Positions 9,588 through 22,986 of a DNA stretch of 64,000 nt are shown here, one piece after another; positions within the stretch are counted from its first letter, which is position 1, and each line of letters begins with the position of its first letter. The DNA comes from Rhodoblastus acidophilus. Lineage in GTDB: Bacteria > Pseudomonadota > Alphaproteobacteria > Rhizobiales > Beijerinckiaceae. The position numbers were made by a program, and so were the translations under genes. The stretch is from contig NZ_WNKS01000004.1 of NCBI RefSeq assembly GCF_009720655.1, positions 211,823-275,822 on the forward strand, in the 5' to 3' direction. Below the pieces are notes generated by a model. It saw nothing but the letters and a program-made list of their open reading frames with translations, had not been told where the DNA came from and searched no databases.

Positions 9588-9620
9588 TCGGCGTCGCTGG
9601 AGCCCGCTGCGGAGCGGATC

Positions 9621-11852
9621 ATGGATCCGGCGCCAACCCCTGAAAATTGCGTCGCCGAAGTCCTGATCCCCGTCGCGGTCGATCAGACTTATTCCTACGC
9701 GGTTCCGCCGGACCTCTCCTTGACATCAGGCGATTTCGTCGAGGTTCCGCTCGGGTCTCGCAAAACCTATGGCGTCGTCTGGGCTTTTCGAACCGGTGGC
9801 GCCGCAAATCTCAAAAGAATTGAATCGCGGCTGGATTTTCCGGCGCTGTCGCAAAAAATGCGCGATTTTCTCGACTGGGTGGCCGCCTGGTCGCTCGCGC
9901 CGTGCGGCATGGTGCTGCGCATGTCCACCCATGCGGCGGTCGAGGCTGGGCCTGAGCCGGTGCGCATCGGATTGCGCGCGACGGGCGCGGCGCCGTCGCG
10001 CCTGACCGAAGCGCGGGGGCGCGCGCTGGCGGCGCTGCCCGCCGACGTCGCGCTGACCAAGGCGGAATTGGCGCGGGTCGCGGGCGTGTCGCCGAGCGTC
10101 ATCGACGCCCTGATCGACGACGGCGCGCTCCAGACGGTGGCGCTGGGGCCCGAACTTGCCGCGCAAACCCCGGACGCCGATTTCTGCCGCGCCCAACTCT
10201 CCGACGATCAGGCCAAGGCCGCCGCGGTCTTGCGCGAGGCGGCGGCTGGAAAGGAATTCAAGCCGATCCTGCTGGAGGGCGTGACCGGTTCGGGCAAAAC
10301 CGAGGTCTATTTCGAGGCGGTCGCCGAAGTTTTGGCCGCGGGCGGGCAGGTGTTGATCCTGATGCCCGAGATCGCGCTGACCTCGCAGTTCAGGGACCGC
10401 TTTGTAAAACGCTTTGGCGCCGCGCCCGCCGAATGGCATTCCGAGCTGACGCCGCGCCGCCGCGCCCGCGTCTGGCGTGGGGCGGCCGAAGGCGAGGTTC
10501 GGGTGGTGGCGGGCGCGCGCTCGGCCCTGTTCCTTCCGTTCAACGATTTGCGCCTGATTATCGTCGATGAGGAGCATGAGGCCGCCTACAAGCAGGAAGA
10601 GGGGGTGATCTACCACGCCCGCGACATGGCCGTGGTGCGCGCCCGCCAGGAAAGCTGCGCCGTCGTCCTGGCTTCCGCGACGCCCTCGATCGAGACGCGG
10701 GAAAACGCCCGGCAGGGGCGATACGGCTATCTGCGTCTTGAGAGCCGGTTCGCCGGCCGTCTTTTGCCGGCGATCAAGGCCATCGATCTTCGCGCCCATG
10801 GGGCGGCGCGGGGGCGGTGGGTATCGCCGCCGCTGGTCGAGGCGCTCAAGCGCAATCTCGCGCAGGGCGACCAGTCGCTGCTGTTTCTCAATCGGCGCGG
10901 CTATGCGCCGCTGACCCTGTGCCGCGCCTGCGGCCACAAGTTCGAGTGCCCCAATTGTTCGGCATGGCTGGTCGAACATCGCTTCCGTCGCGCCCTGGTC
11001 TGCCATCATTGCGGCCATGTCGAGCGCCGTCCCGAGATCTGTCCCGCCTGCTCCGAAGCGGACACGCTTTCGGCCTGCGGTCCCGGCGTCGAAAGGCTGG
11101 CGGAGGAGGCGGCCGAGATTCTGCCGGAGGCGCGATTGCTTGTCCTGTCGTCCGACATGCCCGGCGGGACCGAACGCATGCGCGCGGAATTGCAGGCCAT
11201 CGCCGACCACAAGGTCGATCTGGTGATCGGAACGCAGCTCGTCGCCAAGGGCCACAACTTTCCCTATCTGACGCTGGTCGGCGTGGTCGACGCCGATATC
11301 GGCCTGTCCAACGGCGATCCGCGCGCCGCCGAGCGCACGTTTCAACTTCTCAATCAAGTCGCGGGCCGCGCCGGTCGCGGGGAAAAGCCGGGGACCGCGA
11401 TGCTCCAGACGTATCAGCCCGACCATCCGGTTCTGCGCGCGCTGTTGTCAGGCGATTTCGAGCGATTTTACGTTGAAGAAACGCAGGCGCGCCGCGTCGC
11501 GCGTCTTCCGCCGTTTGGCCGCCTCGCCGGGGTGATCGTTTCCGGCTCAGACCGCAACGCCGCCGAACTTTTCGCCCGCGCGCTGGCTCGCGCGGCCGTG
11601 CTTCCGCCCGAAAAAAACGCCTGGAGCGTGGCGCCTCCGGGCGCGCTGCCTGGGGATGAGGATATCGCCGTGTTTGGGCCCGTGGAGGCGCCGATCGCCA
11701 TGGTGCGCGGCAAATATCGCTTCCGCCTGCTGATCAAAGCGCCACGCAAGGCGAATATTCAGGCGTTCCTGCGCGCCATGCGCGCAAACGCGCCCAAGCC
11801 GACCAAAGATCTGAAGATCAGCATCGACGTCGACCCCCAAAACTTTCTCTGA
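9621..11852 (+). CDS. priA: Primosomal replication restart helicase
   Basis: 3'-5' superfamily 2 helicase that reloads the replisome on stalled forks. The 743-residue protein has the N-terminal DNA-binding domain (LIPVAVDQTYSYAVP), Walker A GVTGSGKTEVYF (about 220), DEEH box VDEEHEAAYKQEEG (about 316), and the zinc-binding cysteines CRACGHKFECPNC, CHHCG and CPAC (about 435-480). Motifs V and VI follow (GTQLVAKGHNFP, QVAGRAGRGEKPG). The ATG at 9621 gives the family N-terminus. Position between secA and atpHAGDC is common in Rhizobiales. Confidence 0.97.
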   Translation: MDPAPTPENCVAEVLIPVAVDQTYSYAVPPDLSLTSGDFVEVPLGSRKTYGVVWAFRTGGAANLKRIESRLDFPALSQKMRDFLDWVAAWSLAPCGMVLRMSTHAAVEAGPEPVRIGLRATGAAPSRLTEARGRALAALPADVALTKAELARVAGVSPSVIDALIDDGALQTVALGPELAAQTPDADFCRAQLSDDQAKAAAVLREAAAGKEFKPILLEGVTGSGKTEVYFEAVAEVLAAGGQVLILMPEIALTSQFRDRFVKRFGAAPAEWHSELTPRRRARVWRGAAEGEVRVVAGARSALFLPFNDLRLIIVDEEHEAAYKQEEGVIYHARDMAVVRARQESCAVVLASATPSIETRENARQGRYGYLRLESRFAGRLLPAIKAIDLRAHGAARGRWVSPPLVEALKRNLAQGDQSLLFLNRRGYAPLTLCRACGHKFECPNCSAWLVEHRFRRALVCHHCGHVERRPEICPACSEADTLSACGPGVERLAEEAAEILPEARLLVLSSDMPGGTERMRAELQAIADHKVDLVIGTQLVAKGHNFPYLTLVGVVDADIGLSNGDPRAAERTFQLLNQVAGRAGRGEKPGTAMLQTYQPDHPVLRALLSGDFERFYVEETQARRVARLPPFGRLAGVIVSGSDRNAAELFARALARAAVLPPEKNAWSVAPPGALPGDEDIAVFGPVEAPIAMVRGKYRFRLLIKAPRKANIQAFLRAMRANAPKPTKDLKISIDVDPQNFL

Positions 11853-12064
11853 CGCTGTGTCCTCATTTGGTAGCAGGGCGTGAATTCGCAGGCGGTCCAT
11901 GGGTTGCGCCGCCCGGCGCCCTATGATACGTGAACGCCGCCTTTCGATTGGAGCGCCTCGGCTGATCCAATCGTCTCCAGACAGCGCTGCCCGGATCACC
12001 GCTTGGCTCAGAGCCAGACATTCCACGGGCATGCGTCAGACTTAAAAATAGGGGGCCTTTCCGC

Positions 12065-12636
12065 GTGGCTGAAGTCGAAGACTCCGTTAATCCGACATCT
12101 GGCGTTGCGGAACGCTATGCCCAGGCCCTTTTCTCGCTGGCTCAGGAAAAGAAGGTCACCGACGCCGTCGCCGAGGCCCTCGGCAATTTCGGCGACATGA
12201 TCGAAAAATCTTCCGATCTCAAGCGTTTCGTCGCCAGCCCGGTATTCTCGGCCGAACAGCAGCTCAAGGCGATCTCCGCCCTGCTCAGCCAGTGCGGCTT
12301 TGGCGACGTCACCGCCAATTTCATCAAGCTCGTGGCCTCCAAGCGCCGCCTGTTCGTCCTGCCCGAGATGATTCGCGCCTATACCGCGCTGAACGACAAG
12401 GCCAAGGGCGTGACCCGGGCTGACGTCGTCGTCGCGGCTCCGCTTTCGTCCGATCATTCCGCCGCGCTCGATTCCGCGCTGCGTCAGGTGTCGGGCGGCC
12501 AGACCGTTAAGGTCAACGTCAAGGTCGATCCCTCGATCATTGGCGGCATCGTCGTCAAGCTCGGTTCGCGCATGGTCGACGCCTCGCTGAAAACCAAACT
12601 CAATTCGCTCCGCACACGTATGAAAGAGGTCGGCTG

Positions 12637-12637
<1 letters not shown>
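12065..12637 (+). CDS. atpH: ATP synthase F1 subunit delta
   Basis: Part of the peripheral stalk that holds F1 to the F0 stator. The 190-residue protein shows the OSCP/delta pattern: [14 protein letters not shown] near the N-terminus, helical middle, [18 protein letters not shown], and the C-terminal beta segment [21 protein letters not shown] (split by family motif). It starts at GTG 12065 behind an AGGGGG ribosome binding site. Its TGA overlaps the ATG of atpA, so delta and alpha are coupled. F0 genes are not adjacent, which is normal in alphaproteobacteria. Confidence 0.96.
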
Positions 12638-14166
<1,529 letters not shown>

Positions 14167-14174
14167 TCCGAACC

Positions 14175-14200
14175 GGACCCGTCGTTTCGGCGACGGGTCC
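14175..14200 (+). other. intercistronic hairpin between atpA and atpG
   Basis: GGACCCGTCG / CGACGGGTCC, a perfect 10-bp stem with a TTTCGG loop, and no U-tract after it. Located 9 bases after the atpA stop. Such elements in ATP synthase operons can stabilise the upstream message and adjust subunit ratios; that role is inferred. Confidence 0.6.
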
Positions 14201-14254
14201 GCTCCCGTAAAAGCTCCGGCCTTCGGTCGCGAGCGGCTTTCGAGCGGATAAACC

Positions 14255-15118
14255 ATGCCCTCGTTGAAGGATCTTCGTAACCGCATCGCTTCCGTGAAGG
14301 CGACGCAGAAAATCACCAAGGCCATGCAAATGGTCGCGGCGGCGAAGCTTCGCCGCGCGCAGACGGCCGCGGAAGCTGCTCGCCCCTATGCCGAACGCAT
14401 GGAGACCGTGCTGGCCAATCTGGCCTCAGGCATTTCCGGCGGCGGGCCGGCCCTGCTGTCGGGAACCGGCAAGAGCGAGACGCATCTTCTCATCGTCGCC
14501 ACCGCCGAGCGCGGCCTTTGCGGCGGTTTCAATTCCTCGATCGTCCGCCTCGCGCGCGAACGCATCCTGGCGTTGCAGGCCGAGGGCAAGACGGTCAAAA
14601 TCCTCTGCGTCGGCAAGAAGGGTTATGAGCAGCTCAAGCGTCAGTTTGAAAAACTGATCGTCGAGGTCGTGGACCTTCGCTCGGTGCGGCAGATCGGCTT
14701 TGAAAACGCCGATCCCATCGGCAAGAAGGTCATCGGCTGGTTCGAAGAGGGCCAGTTCGATGTCGCCACGCTGTTCTATTCCAAGTTCCGCTCGGTGATC
14801 GCGCAGATTCCGACGGCGCAGCAGCTCATTCCCGCCGACATCCAGTGCGGCGCGCCGCTCTCCGGCGCGTATGAATGCGAGCCCGGCGAGGACGAAATCC
14901 TTGCGGCCCTGCTGCCGCGCAACATTTCCGTGCAAATTTTCCGCGGTTTGCTGGAAAACGCCGCTTCGGAGCAGGGCGCCCGCATGAGCGCCATGGACAA
15001 CGCCACGCGCAACGCCGGCGAAATGATCAAGAAGCAGACGACGATCTACAACAGGTCGCGTCAGGCGATGATCACCAAGGAACTGATCGAAATCATCTCG
15101 GGCGCCGAAGCGCTCTGA
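14255..15118 (+). CDS. atpG: ATP synthase F1 subunit gamma
   Basis: Central rotor shaft of F1. The 287-residue protein starts [20 protein letters not shown] and has the conserved [17 protein letters not shown] helix, [12 protein letters not shown] (about 88-99) and the C-terminal coiled helix [16 protein letters not shown] with [16 protein letters not shown]. The length and order are as in other alphaproteobacteria. RBS lies just upstream (GAGCGG region); 27 bases separate it from atpD. Confidence 0.98.
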   Translation: MPSLKDLRNRIASVKATQKITKAMQMVAAAKLRRAQTAAEAARPYAERMETVLANLASGISGGGPALLSGTGKSETHLLIVATAERGLCGGFNSSIVRLARERILALQAEGKTVKILCVGKKGYEQLKRQFEKLIVEVVDLRSVRQIGFENADPIGKKVIGWFEEGQFDVATLFYSKFRSVIAQIPTAQQLIPADIQCGAPLSGAYECEPGEDEILAALLPRNISVQIFRGLLENAASEQGARMSAMDNATRNAGEMIKKQTTIYNRSRQAMITKELIEIISGAEAL

Positions 15119-15136
15119 CCGTCATAAAGAATGTGA

Positions 15137-16585
<1,449 letters not shown>

Positions 16586-16597
16586 TTTTTTCGCTGC

Positions 16598-16623
16598 CGG
16601 CCCGGCGGTTTCCCGCCGGGCCG
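16598..16623 (+). other. intercistronic hairpin between atpD and atpC
   Basis: CGGCCCGGCGG / CCGCCGGGCCG, an 11-bp perfect stem with a TTTC loop. There is no following U-tract, so it probably does not stop transcription fully; it may lower or protect part of the message, matching the lower need for epsilon. Confidence 0.6.
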
Positions 16624-16652
16624 ATTAAATCTGCGCCGAGACGGAGAGTTTT

Positions 16653-17051
16653 ATGGCGACATTTCACTTCGAGCTGGTTTCGCCGGAAAAGCTGCTTTAT
16701 TCGGGCGAAGTCGAAGCCGTGGTCGTGCCCGGCATTGAAGGCCTGTTCACGGTGATGAAGGACCATGCGCCTGTCATGACCGTCCTCAAGGCCGGCGTCA
16801 TCGAAATCGATGAAGCGGCGAACAAGAAGACCAAGCTGTTCGTGCGCGGCGGCTTTGCCGACGTCGCCGGTAGCCTGACCATTCTGGCCGAATCCGCAAA
16901 ACCGCTGGAAGAGCTGAACGCGGCTCAGCTGGCGCAGGAAATCCAGAACGCTGAAGAGGATTTGGCGGACGCCACCAGCGAAACCGCGAAGAAGCAGGCG
17001 TCGGAAAAAATCGACCAGCTCAAGGAGCTTCAGGCCGCGCTCGCCGCTTGA
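16653..17051 (+). CDS. atpC: ATP synthase F1 subunit epsilon
   Basis: Rotor subunit and regulator of F1. The 132-residue protein has the N-terminal beta sandwich ([39 protein letters not shown]) and a C-terminal helical hairpin rich in Glu, Ala and Lys. Last gene of atpHAGDC, followed after 19 bases by an intrinsic terminator. Confidence 0.96.
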   Translation: MATFHFELVSPEKLLYSGEVEAVVVPGIEGLFTVMKDHAPVMTVLKAGVIEIDEAANKKTKLFVRGGFADVAGSLTILAESAKPLEELNAAQLAQEIQNAEEDLADATSETAKKQASEKIDQLKELQAALAA

Positions 17052-17070
17052 TGCTCGAACCGTTGGTGGA

Positions 17071-17107
17071 AAAAATAAAGCGGCCAGCGAGGGCCGCTTT
17101 ATTTTTG
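17071..17107 (+). terminator. intrinsic terminator of the atpHAGDC operon
   Basis: A 15-bp perfect inverted repeat, AAAAATAAAGCGGCC / GGCCGCTTTATTTTT, with an AGCGAG loop; the T-rich arm serves as the U-tract. Lies directly after atpC. The symmetric A/T arms could let it act on both strands. Confidence 0.93.
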
Positions 17108-17129
17108 AGACGATGATCCGTTCCGATAT

Positions 17130-17174
17130 CCATGGTTCGAGACGGCCCCTTTCGGGGCCTCCTCACCATGAGGA
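17130..17174. repeat. palindromic intergenic repeat, unit A1
   Basis: Begins CCATGGTTCGAGACGG and ends TCCTCACCATGAGGA, with a central GGCCCC-TTTC-GGGGCC hairpin. Nearly the same unit occurs at 45434-45477 on the other strand. Five units at three loci in this window share the outer GAGACG...TCCTCA core. Confidence 0.8.
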
Positions 17175-17196
17175 TTCTCCCTATACCATTCGGTAG

Positions 17197-17243
17197 CCCT
17201 CATCCTGAGGAAGCCGCGCTGCGGTTGTCTCGAAGGACGAGGG
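17197..17243. repeat. palindromic intergenic repeat, unit A2
   Basis: CCCTCATCCTGAGG at the left end and CTCGAAGGACGAGGG at the right, with a GC-rich centre. It lies head to head with unit A1 in the 216-base gap between atpC and ubiG. CTCATCCTGAGG...CGAAGGACGAGG is a widely seen alphaproteobacterial repeat. Confidence 0.75.
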
Positions 17244-17267
17244 CGGACCACGCATCTCGCTTGCGTG

Positions 17268-18029
17268 TCAGGCTGGGCGCTCCAGCGCGATCAGATAATT
17301 CACATCCGTATCGCCGGACAGCCGCCAGTCATCGAGCAACGGATTATAAACCATTCCCGAGCGGTCGATTTCTTGAAGGCCAGCTTTCACCAGCGGACGT
17401 GCGATCTCGTCGGGGCGCAAAAATTTTTGCCAGTTGTGGGTACCCGGCTCGACCCATCGCAAAACATATTCGGCGCCGACGATGGCCAGCGCATAGCTTT
17501 TCAGCGTGCGGTTGAGAGTCGCGCCAACGAACAGGCCGCCGGGTCGCACCAGCGAGGCGGCGGAGCTGAGAAAACTGTTGACGTCGGCGACGTGCTCCAG
17601 CACTTCCATGGCGAGCACGACATCGAACCGCTCTTCGGCCGCCGCCAGCGATTCGACGGTGACGGGGCGATAGTCGATGTCCAGGCCGCCCAGTTCGGCG
17701 TGGCGGCGGGCGACATTAATATTTTCGTCGGCGGGGTCGATGGCGGTGACATCAGCGCCGAGTTTGGCGAGGGGTTCGGCGAGAAGGCCGCCGCCGCAGC
17801 CGCAATCGACGATTTTTAGGCCCGCAAGCGGTTTTTCCGCATTGCGCCGCCTCGGCTTGTCGCCGTCCGGAAAGTGCGAGCATAGCAGATTGCGGAGATA
17901 ACCGATCCGCACCGGGTTGAGCTTGTGCAGCGCGGCTTGCGGGCCCTTCAAATCCCACCATTGGTCGCCGAGGCGGGCGAAGCGGGCGAGTTCCTCGGGG
18001 TCGGTGCTGGCGGAGCGATTCTCAGACAT
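17268..18029 (-). CDS. ubiG: Ubiquinone biosynthesis O-methyltransferase
   Basis: Methylates both O-positions during ubiquinone synthesis using S-adenosylmethionine. The 253-residue protein has family start ELARFARLGDQWWDLKGPQ, the linker LHKLNPVRIGYLR, SAM motif I IVDCGCGGGLLAEPLAKLGA (about 95-114), EVLEHVADV, and the C-terminal NWQKFLRPDEI and DVNYL. I chose ATG 18029; the longer frame to 18098 overlaps the lysC promoter region. Divergent from lysC, as usual in Rhizobiales. Confidence 0.96.
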   Translation of the reverse strand: MSENRSASTDPEELARFARLGDQWWDLKGPQAALHKLNPVRIGYLRNLLCSHFPDGDKPRRRNAEKPLAGLKIVDCGCGGGLLAEPLAKLGADVTAIDPADENINVARRHAELGGLDIDYRPVTVESLAAAEERFDVVLAMEVLEHVADVNSFLSSAASLVRPGGLFVGATLNRTLKSYALAIVGAEYVLRWVEPGTHNWQKFLRPDEIARPLVKAGLQEIDRSGMVYNPLLDDWRLSGDTDVNYLIALERPA

Positions 18030-18131
18030 TTTGATCTCAATTCGGCAGAAGCGCAGATTGACAGGCGCCGGGCGCGCCGTCATGTATAGCCGCCCCAAGG
18101 GCGAGGTCTACAGCGATTTAATCAGGGCATT

Positions 18132-19367
18132 ATGGCGCGTCTGGTGATGAAGTTCGGCGGCACGTCCGTCGCCAATATCGAACGTATCCGCAATGTGGCG
18201 CGTCACGTCAAACGAGAGATCGAGGCCGGCTTCGATGTCGCCGTGGTGGTCTCCGCGATGTCCGGCAAGACCAATGAACTCGTTGGCTGGGTTAACGAAT
18301 CCCACAAGCACTATGACCCGCGCGAATATGACGCTGTCGTCGCCTCCGGCGAACAGGTGACGTCCGGCCTGCTCGCCATCGTCCTTCAGGAAATGGGCAT
18401 TCCGGCCCGCTCCTGGCAGGGCTGGCAAATCCCGATCGAAACCGACAACGCCCACGGCTCCGCCCGAATCGCGCGAATCGACGGCGCCGGGCTGATTGAG
18501 GGTTTTGAGCGCAAGGAAGTCGCCGTGATCGCCGGATTCCAGGGCGTCGATCCCGCCACCGGCCGCATCGCCACGCTGGGGCGCGGCGGCTCCGACACCA
18601 GCGCCGTCGCCGTCGCCGCCGCAATTAAGGCGGATCGGTGCGACATCTATACCGACGTGGACGGCGTTTATACGACCGATCCCCGCGTCGTCCCTAGGGC
18701 GCGCCGGCTCGACAAGGTGGCGTTCGAGGAGATGCTGGAAATGGCCTCGCTCGGCGCCAAGGTTTTACAAGTGCGCTCGGTCGAAATGGCCATGATTCAC
18801 GGCGTCAAAACCTATGTGCGGTCGTCCTTCGACGATCCCGAAAACCCGCAGCTGGGCACGCTGATTTGCGACGAGGAGGATATTGTGGAGCAGCAGGTCG
18901 TGACCGGAATCGCCTTCTCGAAGGACGAGGCGCAGCTCACCTTGCGCAAGGTCGCTGACAAGCCGGGCGTCGCCGCTGCGGTGTTCGAGCCGCTCGCCGA
19001 GGCCAACATCAATGTCGACATGATCATCCAGGTCGTGTCCGATGACGCCGCCCACACGGACATCACCTTCACCGTCCCCGCCGCCGAATTTGAGCGCACT
19101 CGCGCCATTCTGGAAAAGGCCAAGGGCGATATCGGCTACACCACCCTGCAATCCTCCGGCGATGTGGTGAAAATTTCAGCGATTGGCGTGGGTATGCGCA
19201 GCCATGCCGGCGTCGCCGCCGCCGCTTTCCGCGCGCTTGCGGAAAAAAGCATCAATATTCGCGCGATCACGACCTCGGAGATCAAATTTTCCGTGCTGAT
19301 CGACGCCGCCTACACCGAATTGGCGGTGCGGACGCTGCATTCGCTCTACGGCCTCGACAAGGCCTGA
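18132..19367 (+). CDS. lysC: Aspartate kinase
   Basis: First step of the lysine, threonine and methionine pathway, ATP + aspartate to aspartyl phosphate. The 411-residue protein has the kinase start MKFGGTSVANIERI (K7-F8-G9-G10), GRGGSDTSAVAVAAA, DVDGVYTTDPR, and two C-terminal ACT domains (from about residue 265: TLRKVADKPGVAAAVF and ISAIGVGMRSHAGVAAAAF) for feedback control. Length is standard for the single-function type. The ATG at 18132 follows a 102-base divergent gap that contains TTGACA at 18058-18063. Confidence 0.97.
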   Translation: MARLVMKFGGTSVANIERIRNVARHVKREIEAGFDVAVVVSAMSGKTNELVGWVNESHKHYDPREYDAVVASGEQVTSGLLAIVLQEMGIPARSWQGWQIPIETDNAHGSARIARIDGAGLIEGFERKEVAVIAGFQGVDPATGRIATLGRGGSDTSAVAVAAAIKADRCDIYTDVDGVYTTDPRVVPRARRLDKVAFEEMLEMASLGAKVLQVRSVEMAMIHGVKTYVRSSFDDPENPQLGTLICDEEDIVEQQVVTGIAFSKDEAQLTLRKVADKPGVAAAVFEPLAEANINVDMIIQVVSDDAAHTDITFTVPAAEFERTRAILEKAKGDIGYTTLQSSGDVVKISAIGVGMRSHAGVAAAAFRALAEKSINIRAITTSEIKFSVLIDAAYTELAVRTLHSLYGLDKA

Positions 19368-19529
19368 ACTTACGGACCCTTGCGGTCCGGACCTTGCATC
19401 CTTATTGGTGGCGAAAAGGTGACGCAAGAATCGCCTTGATATTTGCCAAGGCGCGTCAGGCGTCTTGGATAGGTGTTAGGAACGTTATGAGGAGCGCGTT
19501 TTCGGCGCGTTCCAGGACAGGACGATACA

Positions 19530-21794
19530 ATGCGCGGCGGTTTGGGCGGACCTCGTCTGCTTCTGCGCCGGCTTCGCGAGGTTATGGCGGAGCCGGTGAG
19601 CGCGCAGGCGCGCCTCGACCGCATCGTCATTCACATCGCCGCCAACATGGTCGCAGAAGTCTGCTCGGTTTACGTGCAGCGCTCCGACGGCAAGCTCGAA
19701 CTCTACGCCACCGAAGGTCTGAACCGCGAGGCGGTCCACCTCACCACCATGACCACGGGCGAAGGCCTCGTCGGCTTGATCGCCGAGAAGGCCGAACCGC
19801 TCGCTCTGGCTGACGCGCAGGCCCACCCCGCCTTCAGCTATCGTCCCGAGACGGGCGAAGAGGTTTATCAAAGTTTTCTGGGCGTCCCGATCCTGCGCGG
19901 CGGCAACACCCTTGGTGTGCTGGTCGTGCAGAACCGCGCGCGGCGCACCTATTCGGAAGAGGAAGTCGAGGCGCTCCAGACCACGGCCATGCTGCTGGCG
20001 GAGATGATCGCTTCCGGCGAGTTGCAGTCGCTGGCCGCGCCCGGCCAGAGCCTGAGCCTGCAAAAGCCGATGTCGCTGACGGGTTCGCCGCTCTCCGACG
20101 GCGTTGGCCTCGGCCATGTCGTGCTGCATGAGCCGCGCATCGTGGTCAAGCAATTGGTCGCCGAGAGTTTCGACGCCGAGAACGCCCGGCTCGACGCGGC
20201 GATCCTGGCCATGCGCGAACAGATCGAGGTGTTGATCGCGCGCGGCGACCGCTACGGCGCCGGCGAACACCGCGATGTTCTCGAAACCGTGCGCATGTTC
20301 GCCAACGATCGCGGCTGGATGCGGCGCCTGCGCGAAGCCTTGGATTCCGGCCTGACGGCGGAAGCGGCGGTCGAGCGCGTGCAGAACGACGCCCGCGCCA
20401 AATTGCAGCGCCAGACCGATCCTTATTTGCGCGAGCGGCTGCATGATCTCGACGATCTCGCCAATCGCCTGCTGCAACAGCTCACCGGCGTCACTCCACC
20501 CCATGGCGGCGCGCTCCCGGATAACGCCATTCTCGTCGCCCGCAACATGGGCCCCGCCTCGCTGCTCGACTACGAGCGCGCCAATCTGCGTGGTCTGGTG
20601 CTGGAGGACGGCGGGCCGACCAGCCATGTCGCCATCATCGCCCGGGCGCTGGGCATACCCGCCGTCGGCGAAGTGCCCAACATCACCGACCTCGTCGAAA
20701 CCGGCGACGCCATCATTGTCGACGGCGGCTCAGGCGAAGTGCAGTTGCGGCCGTCGCCGGATGTCGAAACGGCCTATGGCGAAAAGGCGCGGCTGCGGGC
20801 GCGGCGGCGCGAGCAATATCACAAGCTGCGCGACGTCCCCGCCGTCACCAAGGACGGGGTGGAAATCGGCCTGCACATGAACGCCGGCCTGTTGATCGAC
20901 TGCCAGCACGCGGACGAGGTGGGCGCGCAATCCATCGGCCTGTTCCGCACCGAATTGCAGTTCATGGTCGCGCCGAGCTTTCCGCGCCAGTCGCAGCAAT
21001 ATGCGCTCTATCGCAAAGTGCTGGATTCCGTGGGCGATCTTCCCGTGACCTTTCGTACGCTGGACATCGGGTCGGACAAGGTTCTGCCCTACATGGCCAA
21101 GGTGGAGGAAGAAAACCCGGCGCTCGGCTGGCGCGCGATCCGCATCGGCCTCGATCGCCCCGGACTCTTGCGCATGCAGATCCGGGCCATGCTGCGCGCC
21201 GCCGAAGGCCGTACGCTGCGCATCATGTTCCCCATGGTGGCCAAGACCAGCGAATTCGTCGCCGCGCGCGACATTTGCGTGCGCGAGATGGAGTTCTTGC
21301 GCCGGCACGATTACAAGACGCCCAGGAACCTGCAGTTGGGGGTGATGGTCGAGGTGCCTTCGCTGTTGTGGCAGCTCGACGAAATCTGCGAACTCGCCGA
21401 TTTCCTGTCGGTCGGCTCGAACGACTTGACCCAGTATCTTTTCGCGGCGGATCGCGACAACAAGCGGGTGTCGGGCCGGTTCGACGACCTGTCCGCCCCC
21501 AATCTCCGAGCGCTCAAGTCGATTGTCGATGTCGCGGCCAGATACGACAAGCCCGTCACCCTGTGCGGCGAAATGGGCGGCAAGCCTCTCGAAGCGCTGG
21601 CGCTCGCCGCCATCGGCTTCCGGGGCTTTTCCATGACGCCTTCGTCAATAGGCCCGGTCAAGGCGGCCATTCGCGCCGTCGATCTCGGGGCGTTGACCGC
21701 GCTGCTGATGCCGATGATCGAACGGCTCGACCACAGTTTTTCCATTCGGCGGGAACTGCAGGCCTTTGCCGAAGCGCATTGCGTTCCGCTCTAG
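19530..21794 (+). CDS. ptsP: PTS-Ntr enzyme I (phosphoenolpyruvate-protein phosphotransferase)
   Basis: Takes phosphate from phosphoenolpyruvate and passes it to NPr in the nitrogen-related PTS, a regulatory chain tied to nitrogen and potassium state. The 754-residue protein has an N-terminal GAF domain (about 25-160, which senses glutamine/2-oxoglutarate in studied members), the swivelling phosphohistidine domain with H366 in EDGGPTSHVAIIARALGIP, and the C-terminal PEP-binding barrel (GLFRTELQFM, FRTLDIGSDKVLPYM, GSNDLTQYLFAADRDN, CGEMGG). The ATG at 19530 gives the usual start. Between lysC and prfA, the common order. Confidence 0.97.
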   Translation: MRGGLGGPRLLLRRLREVMAEPVSAQARLDRIVIHIAANMVAEVCSVYVQRSDGKLELYATEGLNREAVHLTTMTTGEGLVGLIAEKAEPLALADAQAHPAFSYRPETGEEVYQSFLGVPILRGGNTLGVLVVQNRARRTYSEEEVEALQTTAMLLAEMIASGELQSLAAPGQSLSLQKPMSLTGSPLSDGVGLGHVVLHEPRIVVKQLVAESFDAENARLDAAILAMREQIEVLIARGDRYGAGEHRDVLETVRMFANDRGWMRRLREALDSGLTAEAAVERVQNDARAKLQRQTDPYLRERLHDLDDLANRLLQQLTGVTPPHGGALPDNAILVARNMGPASLLDYERANLRGLVLEDGGPTSHVAIIARALGIPAVGEVPNITDLVETGDAIIVDGGSGEVQLRPSPDVETAYGEKARLRARRREQYHKLRDVPAVTKDGVEIGLHMNAGLLIDCQHADEVGAQSIGLFRTELQFMVAPSFPRQSQQYALYRKVLDSVGDLPVTFRTLDIGSDKVLPYMAKVEEENPALGWRAIRIGLDRPGLLRMQIRAMLRAAEGRTLRIMFPMVAKTSEFVAARDICVREMEFLRRHDYKTPRNLQLGVMVEVPSLLWQLDEICELADFLSVGSNDLTQYLFAADRDNKRVSGRFDDLSAPNLRALKSIVDVAARYDKPVTLCGEMGGKPLEALALAAIGFRGFSMTPSSIGPVKAAIRAVDLGALTALLMPMIERLDHSFSIRRELQAFAEAHCVPL

Positions 21795-21813
21795 CGATCG
21801 TTAGCAAGACCAA

Positions 21814-22887
<1,074 letters not shown>

Positions 22888-22937
22888 GCGCGCCGCCAGG
22901 CGCCTGGTTAACCGTAATTTAGGAATGTCTTGTGGGA

Positions 22938-22972
22938 GCCGTAATGCAGGGCTAATCGTTGGCGATTACGGC
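22938..22972 (+). promoter_or_regulatory. hairpin in the manC leader
   Basis: GCCGTAAT / ATTACGGC, an 8-bp perfect inverted repeat around a 19-base loop, in the 99-base gap before manC and just ahead of its GGGGAG ribosome binding site. It could be an operator for a dimeric regulator or a leader structure. Purely structural evidence. Confidence 0.35.
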
Positions 22973-22986
22973 GATGCGGGGAGCAT

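Noticed and set aside
17130..17243. CRISPR or small RNA at the repeat pairs
   Set aside because: Units are palindromic, only one pair per locus and without regular spacers; no cas genes are present. A small RNA cannot be excluded but has no positive sign.
18058..18090. TTGACA and TATAGC upstream of lysC as a sigma-70 promoter
   Set aside because: Spacing is 21 bases, too long for a normal promoter; it was not entered as a feature.
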